Of a stretch of 37,595 nt of DNA, positions 12,400 through 21,320 are shown in pieces. The notes under the pieces are model-generated. The model worked only from the letters and a program-made list of their open reading frames with translations. It made no database searches and had not been told where the DNA came from. The first letter of the stretch is position 1; every line of letters starts with the position of its first letter. A program made the position numbers and the translations under genes. Source of the stretch: Saccoglossus kowalevskii (taxonomy: Eukaryota; Hemichordata; Enteropneusta; Harrimaniidae); assembly GCF_000003605.2 (NCBI RefSeq), contig NW_003122916.1, positions 166,131 through 203,725 on the forward strand, given 5' to 3'.

Positions 12400-15300
12400 A
12401 TATACTATGACGGCGACTATGATTATGTGAATTGGAATATTTTGGTAGAAGACAGAGTACCTTGAATTGAGTAAGCTTGACTGATGTGTACAAAATATTC
12501 TGATCATGACTAGCGTTGTTGAAACGAGATAGAAATAACAACCTAAATTCAAAGTCAGAAGCCATAAGTCGTAAAGTGAAATTACAAATGAAGGAAGATA
12601 AAACAAAAGACGATTCATGGTCAAATCTATAAGAGAAAGAGCTCACAGCTAAGGCGTGGTGATAAAATATGTCCTAGCCGAGCGGTCGACATCGGAACAT
12701 CGAAAGGAAACGACATACATATCCGGCGAAACTAAAAGGGGTGTACCAGCGGCAATCGAAACAGTACATATCTAAACGACGTTGAGACTGCCTGGTTACC
12801 AAGGTCATTGTCAATGTTTATAGAACGACGTTTCACCGCAAACTATTTGAAAGTGTAGATTACAAACACACACGAAGCACTTTACTAGTACACAGAGAAA
12901 CCACAACAGAAGTAACTCCATGAGTGTCAATACTTACACTGGTTAGCCGTGGAAGCTTCGGTTGATAGGCTCCTCTGAAATAAGATTCAGTCACGAATTG
13001 GTTAAATACTGTGTTATGTGTGGAATTGTCTGCTCAATGACTCACTCAACATTGCAGTTCACAATGAATAAACAGCGTAATGACGAAATTACTTAATGCG
13101 AAATGACGCAGGTAAAACTAATAATATAAATTATCAATTTTGTTAATATATTATGCAAATCTATTTAATTTAACAAAAAGTTGACTGCTAGTTGAGTATC
13201 CTGAAATGTTTTCTGAGATATTTATACATTCCGTCATCATATTCCTAGGAAAGATCGTACTTTCTATGACCTGTTTAGATGAAAGTGAACTCAAAACAGT
13301 GGAGTCATTAGATGATTAAAACGCCACTTTTCCTATCCCATAGGTTACCGCCATATGTATATTATGTGTATATTAACTAAGCTGGAGATAACATTATTAT
13401 TTTGTACATTACACAGAATATTTCGAATATTGATCTTTATACTATAGGATAAAATACGGCTAAATACGAATATTTCTATTTTGACATCATTTCACATAGT
13501 GAGAAATAATTATGCACCTGCTGTACATTTCTACCTGCAAGCGATCACCTATTGGCCAAATTGATTACGTTACGAGACAAAGGAAATAAACATGAAGTAG
13601 CCAGTAGAGAAACTGTGATGACGACACACGTACACATCACGTATGTGTTTATGTAGAACATGACGTATAAACCATAAAGTCATTGAATTACCTTAATCGG
13701 TGAGCTCAGAACAACAGAAATATAACAGAAGAAAACGTAGGGAAACATGATTGTAGGCTTAGCTGGCTAGAATCAACTGACTGGAGAACTCGGAATCGAC
13801 TTCGCTTTTTAATGGCCCGTACACGGGCGTTTCGTGAATTATTGGTTTGGGAAATTAAGCAAACACCTTTGATATATTCCGACAAAACTAACAGAGCCTC
13901 CTTGAGTTTACTTGCCATCTCGTAGACGTGTTCTTATTTGCATACCACCTCACGTCTTCTGGCCAACATTCAGGATGTTTAAAACCACAGAATTACTTTC
14001 TTTTCAAAACTCACCTGATGAGGTGCGGTATTAGTTGTTCCTTATAAATGCGACCACTTGCTTTAAGTTTAACGACTGACATCTCCTAGGTGAGAGGAAA
14101 TGTTCATTTAATAAATGCCGGGGAGGGGGTGCATTACATGTTACACAGAGTTCGTTTACGGAGTACACATAATGTACACATAGTAACCGACTTGTAACAA
14201 CGAGAGTTTAAATATATACAATTACAATATTTATAATTAAACGTGCGAATAATGACATTGTAACGGGAACAGGAGACAAATTAAGATATTGGTGGAAATC
14301 CGTACTCGTGTAATGTTCATTTTTTCTTTAGTGATGACCATTCTCGTGCTATCGAGTCGGTTTGGTATGATCTATAGCGTGAGCCAAAGCGACGGAATCG
14401 ATGCGCCCGAGAGACAGTGACATATATATTCTCTCTTATATAGTCAAACCATGTGTCATAAATAGCTGGTTAGCAATCTAGTTCATTATATTATGAAGTG
14501 GCACGTAGTTGAGTTGATTTTTCGCACTGTATGTGATTATAAATTCAGAATGCAAAGTTACTTGTAAGATTGTGCCTGATTGGCTACCCAACCCTAAAAC
14601 CGAACAGTCCAAATGTGTTCAATATGGCCTCATAACACCACTTCATGCCAACTGAGTACTTTTGGAAACCTAGAATGCCGAGCGACATCTAGTTGGCATG
14701 TAATAAGCACCTGGAATACAGAGCCACAATGGCGTCAACTAATTGGTCAATTCTTCACATTACAGATGGTCGCGTATTTATAACGTATATCCGAGACAAC
14801 ATTCGCGATTTTTCGTGGTGAAAATTAGAAAAAAATAAATATGTGTGCACAAAATGAAGGCAGATCACGTAATTTTATCATTTGAAATTGTATGTTAAAA
14901 TAGAATAAAAACATGGCATTGAGATTATGTTCTACTTTATTCGACACAGAGTAGATATACACCAGCCCAAATAGATATATCCAAATCCACACCAATACTC
15001 ATCCTTTACAGAGACACGAAAGAAACCTAGTCTTCTGATACAAGCACAAAAACGCCAATGTTTGTATTGAATGACCATTTCCCCATTCGTATATCCACAA
15101 ACGATGATCCGATTCTCGTGTGATCACTGGCAAGCACGTGTCCAGTCAAGTTGGCCTATTTCCAGCATAGATCAATACATCAAACTTAGCCGGCTCATCA
15201 TCTACACTCAGTATACATCTAAAGAGTTATTTTATACTGCACGGTGTTTTTGTGCGACACGCACACGTTACATTTAATCATGCAACACCATTAAGTAATT

Positions 15301-16559
15301 GAATTTGGTTCAACTATAAATGCTCTACTCGACAGAAAGCTATCCACTCTAATACCTCTCTATTTTGGTGTAATGTGTACTCAGTTTAATCGCCAGTGCA
15401 CAGATCTTTTCATAGATATGGTGCCTATTTATTGAATAATTAACTTGAGATGTTTCTCGATAAACTTGAATAGCCTAATGATGACACCATTAACCCATAG
15501 CTTCAAATAACGCAATTGAGAATCATAATATAAAAAAAAAACACGCGAAAAAGTTAACCTGACAAGTGGATTCAGCAAAGCAACATTTATATGTAGAAGT
15601 ACTATATAACTATACGAACACTTTCTGAGATTCTTAAAATTGATCAATCAATTGATCAATCAATCAATCAATCAACCAACCGACCAATTGGTCGACCGAC
15701 CGATTGTATTATGGTTCTGCAATATTACATATGTAGAAGTTACATAAATAAGTTACTATGTTGATTTAAAGTATATGGTTTCGTTATTCCTATTGCGATC
15801 GACTATGTATGATATCTACGTATATCCATATAAGGCAATACTGTACTACTGATAAAATTCAGTTATATTAAACATCGAACACTGTGATTTCAGAATTTGA
15901 CCAAGTCATCAAACCTTCGATGGTATAGCCAATACGCTACATGGTGTTACAGTACACTACATCATAGCAACATTGGTAAATTAACTCAGATTACAGAGTG
16001 TGTTATATTGGATGGAGACCTCTTTCCGTAACACCTCATTTGTGAATAGTAAAATACAATGAAAGAGTAAACTACCAAGTTTGTAATGTTATGATATTAT
16101 GGATGGTATTGGGTCGATGTTGAAACCCAAGTGAACATTTGCTAAAAATTAACCACGGAATATAATAATAAAAATCATAGATTTATGATATAGAAAACAC
16201 AGTGTAATTATATAAGCTTGAGTCAATATATGTTCTTATTGATTATGCAGTTTAAAGAAATTTAAGAAATTTACAGCGGATTTAGAATTAATTTCAATCA
16301 ATATTATTTTTGCATCACATTCAAACAAAAGACCAAAAACTCGCAGAAAACGGTACTTTGCGATGGTTGTTGAGAGTCCCCTGAACAGCGTAACAAGATT
16401 AGCCCTACGTGTGTAACATATATGAATTTGGTTGTTCAGGATTACTTCAAAGTTGAGTTTGTGTTGTTTTCTCGAGTTTTCACCGGCTCCACCGGCGTTC
16501 CACAGCAGCGCGCACAAAGCCCATAGAAATACGTGGTACAGTGGTGCGCGTCTTAGCAA
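4326..16559 (-). CDS. Secreted astacin-family metalloprotease, CCP and two MAM domains (15 exons)
   Basis: Predicted zinc endopeptidase (peptidase family M12A). Exons, 5' to 3' on the minus strand: 16559-16446, 12974-12938, 11946-11887, 10463-10417, 9681-9603, 9002-8885, 8527-8352, 8101-7880, 7661-7488, 6847-6698, 6337-6069, 5849-5759, 5508-5359, 5012-4756, 4415-4326. Every junction is GT-AG and the phases agree throughout, giving 2034 nt and 677 residues. Order: signal peptide (~1-25), propeptide (~26-90), astacin domain (~91-284), CCP (288-341), MAM1 (349-509), MAM2 (518-675), stop two residues later. There is no TM, EGF, TRAF or CUB segment, so it resembles meprin-type chains reduced to a secreted form. 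The zinc site, Met-turn and all four astacin cysteines are intact. Exons 2-4 rest on short matches and are less certain than the rest. The substrate is unknown. Confidence 0.9.
4416..4715. repeat. 25-bp minisatellite, ~12 units, filling most of the last intron
   Basis: Units start at 4416, 4441, 4466 and so on every 25 bp to about 4715, without a single length change. The unit core is ATAATTAAATAATCCCAAAA plus TTAAC, and the last unit decays. The intron is 4416-4755 (340 nt), so the array is about 88 percent of it. The first unit abuts exon 15 and supplies the AG acceptor on the minus strand. Confidence 0.95.
5070..5084 (-). promoter_or_regulatory. CTCF-core-like motif in the protease intron
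   Basis: GCGCCCTCTATTGGC; on the minus strand this reads GCCAATAGAGGGCGC, close to the CTCF core. It lies in the intron between the two MAM2 exons. Confidence 0.3.
5759..6847 (-). CDS. Exons 10-12: first MAM domain
   Basis: Exons 6847-6698 (150 nt), 6337-6069 (269 nt) and 5849-5759 (91 nt) encode residues 343-512. MAM features in order: C349 and C356 in [11 protein letters not shown], the F-D-W motif (366-368), C423 in the [11 protein letters not shown] core, and IVFEG...GDFAIDDI with C509 at the end. MAM domains drive adhesion or oligomerisation on secreted and surface proteins, as in meprins and MAM-type receptor phosphatases. Intron phases inside the domain (1, 1, 0) are identical to those of the second MAM. 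Confidence 0.92.
7068..7359. mobile_element. TTAA-flanked inverted-repeat element (MITE-like)
   Basis: TTAA at 7068-7071 and at 7356-7359 bound inverted ends. The left end reads inward GGCGGTGGTCGTCGCG...CGCATGT. The right end, reverse-complemented, reads CGGTAGTGTCGTCGCG...CGCATGT. The shared GTCGTC block sits at nearly the same distance from TTAA as in the element at 9302-9467. The TTAA target suggests a piggyBac-type origin, but the ends do not begin with the usual CCC/CCY. It lies in the intron between the CCP and MAM1 exons and has no ORF of note. Confidence 0.45.
7488..7661 (-). CDS. Exon 9: sushi/CCP module
   Basis: One exon, phase 1 at both ends, encodes residues 285-342. C288, C314, C328 and C341 with W334 and the T-C-E-L-G-Y core give the CCP fold with C1-C3 and C2-C4 disulfides. 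An adjacent pair C303-C304 is extra to the usual four cysteines. CCP modules mediate protein-protein or glycan contacts. A symmetrical 1-1 exon is typical of modules moved by exon shuffling. Confidence 0.9.
7880..9681 (-). CDS. Exons 5-8: astacin catalytic domain
   Basis: Exons 9681-9603, 9002-8885, 8527-8352 and 8101-7880 encode residues 87-284. The mature N-terminus is probably exposed by cleavage at RNAARDR (89-95), before LLWPNG. Zinc ligands H180, H184 and H190 with catalytic E181 lie in [11 protein letters not shown], followed by the family hallmark [10 protein letters not shown] (191-200). The Met-turn SIMHY (235-239) supplies M237 and the zinc-proximal Y239. Cysteines 132, 153, 172 and 284 match the two conserved disulfides (132-284 and 153-172). 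Residue F105 replaces the Pro usually found in the VPY segment. An N-glycosylation sequon NVT lies at 241. All key residues are present, so an active protease is predicted. Confidence 0.93.
8106..8165. repeat. GATTA/TAATC pentanucleotide array beside the exon 8 acceptor
   Basis: About 12 tandem 5-mers, GATTA with some CATTA variants on the plus strand. On the minus (sense) strand the array reads CTAAT repeatedly and ends four to five nucleotides before the AG acceptor of exon 8 (exon starts at 8101). Confidence 0.93.
9302..9467. mobile_element. 166-bp inverted-repeat MITE in the protease intron
   Basis: The arms are TTTAAAGCGAGAGGGTCGTC... (9302-9335) and, reverse-complemented, TTTAAAGCAGGGGAGTCGTC... 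(about 9432-9467); both continue with ACCT-(G/A)-CGCA-(C/T)-GCG. TTAA occurs at both ends (9303-9306 and 9463-9466). The interior is about 95 bp, non-coding, and includes a forkhead-like TGTTTGTAAACA. It sits in the intron between exons 5 and 6 and is related in its ends to the 7068-7359 element. Confidence 0.75.
10211..10232. repeat. Homopolymer A(22)
   Basis: An uninterrupted run of 22 A in the intron between exons 4 and 5. It could be the tail of an old retroposed sequence, but no body is recognisable upstream. Confidence 0.9.
10417..12974 (-). CDS. Exons 2-4: astacin propeptide
   Basis: Three small exons (12974-12938, 37 nt; 11946-11887, 60 nt; 10463-10417, 47 nt) encode residues 39-86. 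Acceptors have good pyrimidine tracts and donors are GTAAGT, GTGAGA and GTAAGA. Exon 4 carries SFVEGDIVP, corresponding to the aspartate-switch region (F-x-G-D) of astacin zymogens, in which the Asp blocks the active-site zinc. Here the Asp (D79) and Gly are present but the Phe sits one residue further upstream (F-x-x-G-D). Splice phases (0, 1, 1, then 0) join without a stop. The exons are short, so an additional or alternative propeptide exon cannot be excluded. Confidence 0.72.
10464..11886 (-). other. Intron 3 of the protease gene
   Basis: About 1.4 kb with no recognised repeat or exon. A 97-codon plus-strand open frame at 11000-11293 is basic and without domain signature; I treat it as chance. 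Confidence 0.45.
12369..12404. repeat. (TA)n microsatellite
   Basis: An AT dinucleotide run with one TT phase break near 12388-12389. It lies in the intron between exons 2 and 3. Confidence 0.92.
12975..16445 (-). other. Intron 1 of the protease gene (3.5 kb)
   Basis: AT-rich; no further exon is needed because exon 1 and exon 2 join in phase 0. It holds the graded microsatellite at 15641-15706. Several open frames of 60-72 codons have no recognisable features. A small internal gene or regulatory element cannot be excluded. Confidence 0.45.
15641..15706. repeat. Graded TCAA/CCAA/CCGA microsatellite with palindromes
   Basis: Begins with the palindrome TGATCAATCAATTGATCA, continues as TCAA repeats, then CCAA, then CCGA around GACCAATTGGTC. 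It is the same TCAA tetramer found at 22727-22755 and 24585-24649. Confidence 0.8.
16446..16559 (-). CDS. Exon 1: start codon and signal peptide
   Basis: Encodes residues 1-38. Met plus two Arg is followed by a hydrophobic core ([11 protein letters not shown]) and a small-residue stretch AGGAG, a normal eukaryotic signal peptide with cleavage near residue 25. The donor GAA|GTAATC gives phase 0, the phase needed by exon 2; two other possible donors (G|GTGAAA and G|GTGGAG) would give phase 1 and a stop in exon 2. A GC box and CRE-like site lie just upstream of the ATG. Intron 1 (12975-16445) is the longest of the gene, as is common for first introns. Confidence 0.72.
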
Positions 16560-16570
16560 CTAGAACGTAT

Positions 16571-16590
16571 GTGACGTAGCTCCGCCCCCG
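16571..16590 (-). promoter_or_regulatory. Proximal promoter elements of the protease gene
   Basis: On the minus strand, just upstream of the ATG at 16559, a GC box (CGGGGGCGGAG, 16580-16590) is followed by a CRE-like TACGTCA (16572-16578). The spot is more GC-rich than its surroundings. This supports transcription starting close to the ATG, with a very short 5' UTR if these elements are upstream of the start site. No clear TATA box was found. Confidence 0.4.
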
Positions 16591-16599
16591 AGGATAGTA

Positions 16600-17017
16600 A
16601 TGCTATATGCTTATCCAGTCAATCCAACTATACAACGGCATCGCTACGACATTTCTAACGCAAAAACTGATTTACACAAGAAAAATTAAAATAATTATAC
16701 AATACAAATGCAAGAATTTACACTTTTTTTGTTAAAATGAACCGCCCAATTATTTTGAATAAATGGTAATGACACTGACCATGCATGCTCTTGCTGAAAT
16801 AGTATGAACAATAAAGTTGATCATATATATCAAACGTTAAAACATAACACGACATCTGAGAACAACTCAAACTAAAATTAAACTGTCAAGAAAACAAGTG
16901 GATAAGGACAAATTCTCAAAACAAATATTATCTCTACTTAAATTCTAATGTGATATCACACATAAAAACAATAGCTCACGCGAATATTTGTCTGTTTAAT
17001 GAGCGCGTTCGGTTTTT
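16600..17017. other. Upstream of the protease gene, nothing recognised
   Basis: AT-rich sequence without a coding frame or repeat that I can support. It may contain distal promoter sequence for the minus-strand gene. Confidence 0.4.
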
Positions 17018-17070
17018 CAGTTGTAAGGAAGTAGTGTTGCCTTTATTTTGTATTGTTTTAGTGTTTTATC
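17018..17070 (+). repeat. 53-bp inverted repeat, left copy
   Basis: Starts CAGTTGTAAGGAAGTAGTGT and ends TTTTAGTGTTTTATC. It matches the reverse complement of 18945-18997 at 52 of 53 positions. Homology stops abruptly at both ends. Confidence 0.93.
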
Positions 17071-18749
17071 TACAAAAAGAGATAAATTGTGGTAGTCAAA
17101 AAAACACACTAAAATTACCAAATTTTGAATAACGTCTACAAGATTAACATAAACGTATTGATTAATGTGTTGTAAAGTTAATTATATAGAAATATTTTAC
17201 ATTCATGTCGGTAATTTAACTGTTGTTATTATATTCCACCTGTGGCAAAACGATGCGAAACCAGTGTGCCACACGAACATGTACCTATAACTTAAATATC
17301 GGCGTAATAGGTAATTTGCATAATTGTTGTATTGAATATTTGACATTTGGATAGATAATCGCTATCAATTATGTTGATGAAATTTAACTTGAACAATTAT
17401 TTATATAGATAAAAAACAATACATTTATTGTAATACATTATTGCCATTTCATCTGTGGTCTAATATGTAATTTACTAAAATCAAAATAAAAGGCACTTAA
17501 GAGGATATGCCCAGCATTTTTCTTGTTTCACAAGATGATATTGAAATTGATTGAAATATTAAATGGGAGTTTAAGTACATATTTAAAGAACTACACTTTC
17601 AACATATTTAGCATTATGAAAATGAATTGACACTATTTCGTCTTCGTAAATGTACATGTTTCTATGGAAACTTGACGTTCCTCGTCTGCCTAATGTTTTT
17701 TTTATACTACACTCATGTACTTGACAATATAATCCTTATATACAAATACCGGACTGCTACAGGTAAGGCATCATCTTCATAAAACCACTTTTCCTCAAAA
17801 CTTTACAGTGAATTATACAAAATAGATTATTTACAGATTATGACGCAAGCAAACTAGCCAATTTGCATATTATATTCAGAAATGTCATACTTCTCTTAAA
17901 TGCAAACAAGCATCTTATCACAATTAAAATACCCCACAAAAATACATTAATGTTCATTGATCAATTCGAATGAAAAGAATGCCTTGGCTATTCAACTTGT
18001 CTTAGAGCGACTTCTGTGGTCGGTGGCGGCGACATTCTTTATACATTCGAACGAAATGCGGGTTTATCAGTTAAACGTCAGTTATCAGGCATGAAATATA
18101 CATGTTAACGAAAATCACCCGTGGTGGCGCTGTGTTTTTCAACCTGGTATTTTTCCCCATTTCCAAATCTGTCCTTTGGCCGAACTTGACCAGAAATGAT
18201 AGTATGAGTAATATGCAGCTCCATCGATAAATAAAGGAATTAACGAATGAATGAATAAATATTTTTTTAACAATGTATGATCACACAAACGTTTTTTTTA
18301 TTTTTTATTTTTATAAAATGCTGAACACAGCTGTGGCGTTTATTACAATCATACATACGATAACGAGCTGTGACTTCAGGCTGGTAAAACAATTGTATTT
18401 TTACGAAGTGGCGTTGACAATATCCTTTTGTGAAACGTGTGACAATAACGATACAAGATTCGTTTATGTAAGACATTGTAGTTAATTCAGGTTAAATAAA
18501 TTTTGCATTTATTTGTTTTAAATAAACCATGTATGCACATATTTCAACCTCAAACTAATTATGTTAGATATAATAGAAATTGTGTTATCTACGCGAAGTC
18601 CATATTCTGTGGGATTTATTGAACCAACATACTCACAAGTGATAATGCACCATATTTCAACACATTTGACCAAACTGTACACCAGTACAAATACAAAAAC
18701 ATTTCAATCTGAGTCATTGTCAGGTGATAGACAAAACATTCATTTTCAG
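17071..18749. other. Intergenic, nothing recognised
   Basis: AT-rich; short open frames only. Contains the RFX-like palindrome GTTTCTATGGAAAC at 17658-17671. It is flanked by the two copies of the 53-bp inverted repeat, but shows no transposase-like coding. Confidence 0.45.
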
Positions 18750-19390
18750 CAGAACCCAATACCAGTGTGGTACAAAGTGATTGGAAAGTTGGTGGATTTG
18801 TTCGCAAAATTGATGTAAATGATTGACCTGTCGAACCCCGCAGTTAAAAATTTGAAAAATTAATCGAAAGTCTGGTGAAAGATTTATATGTATTACAAGA
18901 CGGTCGTATAATGTTAGAAAATACTGTACACATTTGTGAACAGTGATAAAACACTAAAACAATACCAAATAAAGGCAACACTACTTCCTTACAACTGCAA
19001 AGTTGATAGATTTGGTTGGAAATTTTACGAAAAAATTTGCAGTATCGAGCCCCGCAGTTAAAAGTTTTTGAAAATACCCAAAAGCTAAGTGAAAGCCTTA
19101 TAAGTGAACGTATAATATTGAGAAACAGCGTACAAAGTTGATAGATTTGTTTGTAATAGTTGTCTTATTGACACACATAGTTAACAGTTCGAAAAAGCAA
19201 TGAAAAGCCTACTAAACAACCCTCATATAGTCGAATTAATCATATAGTATAATTAAATGGCCGTTAAATACTTGTACTGTGTTACGAAGCACGTCTAGGT
19301 CAACTCACAAAAGATACAAATGCCAACGATATCAATTTAGAAATATTTTAAAACATTAATTGGCTGGTAAATTGAAATTACTTTCATAGA
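18750..19390. repeat. Oldest, most diverged copy of a nested tandem repeat
   Basis: Shares the landmarks of the two later copies: CAAAGTTGATAGATTTG, AACCCCGCAGTTAAAA, AACAG-GTG-CAAAGTTG and an end block GTCTAGGTCAACTCAC...TATCAATTT. It contains about three sub-units of roughly 190 bp. It is interrupted by the 53-bp sequence at 18945-18997. No coding capacity. Confidence 0.75.
18945..18997 (-). repeat. 53-bp inverted repeat, right copy, interrupting the tandem repeat
   Basis: Reverse complement of 17018-17070 with one mismatch. On the left the host repeat reads GTGAACAGTG and on the right it resumes with CAAAGTTGATAG, the continuous form of which is seen at about 19130 and 20885. The segment is therefore an insertion. 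Confidence 0.9.
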
Positions 19391-20400
19391 AGTGTGGTAT
19401 GGTGATCGACCGAAGTCTAAAGTAAAGCTCAATTGGGCGTGGTTAGTACTTAGCATGAGATATTACCTTACAGTGGCGGATCCAGCAAAATGTATTGGGG
19501 GAGACAAAGCTTCGCTTAACATTAGGGAGCGAAAATCGCAGAGAAGCTATGCGTAATCCAGATGATATGAATCGTCATGCGTTTGGGGGGGGGGGTGCCC
19601 CCTGCCCCCTCTCTGGATCCTCCACTGTTACCTGAGTAAACCAGCGGCTGGTGGATTTTTTTTAGTTTCATCACACACATCGAAAGCATATGCGGCAACG
19701 TTCGTGCATTCTTTCTTACTGTGATATTAATTATTTATAGTTGAAAGTCGTAGGAATTTTCATATTTTTTAAATTCTAATTTTCAATGAACAAGTTGTTG
19801 ATGCTGTCGACACATCGTGGCTTTATGATGTTAACACGCAGTACAAAGTGATTGCAAAGTTGGTACATGTATATGTATATTTGTCCTAAATTGCTCGCCT
19901 ATATAATCTCGCAGTTGTAAAGTCTATATTAGCACATTGTCACATGAACTGTATATAAAATGTTAAAAACAGTGTGAAAAGTTGGCGAAGTTGCTTGTAT
20001 ATTTGACCTAACTCATTGTCATGCCAACCCCGCGGTCATATTGCGAAAACATTAACTAAATGTATAGAAAATGACCCATATATCAGCAGATTATCTCAAT
20101 ATCGAACCGTAAAAAGGGACGACAAACCGCTTACAAAGTTGTGAAAAGCGATTGCAAAGTTGGTAGATTCATTTGGGAAAGTGACCTATGATTGTATATT
20201 GACGGGATCCATAGTTAAAAGTTCGAAATTTTGAATAACTATTACATAAATTGCAGTTTAATTACCTTACTGTAGACCTAAGCATGTAGAGGTCAAAGGT
20301 CAATTCAAGAAGCTACTTGTGCAATCCATATCAATTTTAAAACATTTCCAAACATGAAATAGCAGCCAATTCGAATCAAATTTAAATCATTCATCCAGGA
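19391..20400. repeat. Tandem repeat copy A (~850 bp without its MITE)
   Basis: Aligns with 20401-21320 over its whole length: same order of landmark blocks, for example GGTGATCGACCGA versus GGTGATTGACCGA, GATGCTG-CACATCGTGGCTTTA, TGACCCATATAT-AGCAGATTATCT, and GGTCAAAGGTCAATT. Differences are point changes and small indels, plus a 157-bp MITE at 19471-19627 and a ~35-bp segment present only in copy B near 20805-20840. Non-coding. Confidence 0.92.
19471..19627. mobile_element. 157-bp MITE with CAGTGG-GGATCC ends
   Basis: The left end CAGTGGCGGATCCAG and right end CTGGATCCTCCACTG are inverted repeats with one mismatch. TTA flanks both sides. The interior has an 11-G run (19585-19595) next to C-rich sequence and no ORF. 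The paralogous site in copy B (about 20466-20475) lacks the element. A 3-bp TTA duplication is compatible with PIF/Harbinger, but the exact duplication (TTA or TTACC) is ambiguous. Confidence 0.88.
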
Positions 20401-21320
20401 CTGTGGTAAGGTGATTGACCGATGTTTAAAGTTAAGCTAAATCGAGCGTGGTTAGTACTGCATGGGATACTGCCTGAGTAAACCAGATGATGGATGGTGG
20501 ATAATTTTGGTTTCATCATACACATCGAAAAGATGAGCGGCAACGTACGTGCATTCTGTTTTTCTGTGATATCAATCATTTATTGTAGAAAGTTGTGAAA
20601 ATTGTTTGGTATTTTTTAAATTCATGGACAGTTTTTAAATTCCCTCTAATTTTCAAAGAACAAGTTGTTGATGCTGCCGGCACATCGTGGCTTTAGGTTG
20701 TTAACACACAGTGCAAAGTTGTGCAAAGTGATTGCAAAGTTGGTAGATGCATTTGTATATTTGATCTAAGCTGTTGGCCTATAGAACCTCACAGTTGTAA
20801 AGTCGACAAAATGAATAAAAAACAGATGAAAGCAGTCTATATTAGCACATTGTCACATGAGCTGTCTATAAAATGTTAAAAACAGTGTGCAAAGTTGGAA
20901 AAAGCGATTAAAAAGTTGGCGAAGTTGTTTGTATATTTGACCTAAGTGATGGTCATGCCAACCCCGCAGTCAAATTGAGAAAACATTAACTAAATGTATA
21001 GGAAATGACCCATATATTAGCAGATTATCTCCACAGCGAACCGAAAAACGGACGACAAACCGCTTACAAAGTTGCGAAAAGCGATTGAAAAGTTGGTAGA
21101 TTCATTTGGTAATGTGACCTATGATATTATATTGACGGGACCCGTAGTTAAAAGTTCGAGATTTTGAATAAATAGTTAGTAAATTGCAGTTTAATTGCCG
21201 TACTGTATCCTGAAGCATGTAGACGTCAAAGGTCAATTGAAGAAGTTACTTGTGCAATCTATATCAATTTTAAAACATTTCCAAACATGAAATAGCCGCC
21301 AATTCGGATCAATTCAAGTA
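20401..21320. repeat. Tandem repeat copy B
   Basis: Begins CTGTGGTAAGGTGATTGACC and ends near AATTCGGATCAATTCAAG. It contains three sub-units marked by CAAAGTTGGTAGATGCATTT (about 20738), AAAGTTGGCGAAGTTGTTTG (about 20911) and AAAGTTGGTAGATTCATTTG (about 21091). It is closer to copy A than to the older copy at 18750-19390. Confidence 0.92.

Noticed and set aside
12302..12646. 114-codon minus-strand frame across the (TA)n run
   Set aside because: The [12 protein letters not shown] stretch is the translated microsatellite; the frame is an artefact.
16236..16445. Continuation of the exon 1 frame beyond the donor
   Set aside because: It turns hydrophobic and AT-rich, and the GTAATC donor at 16445 gives the correct phase to exon 2.
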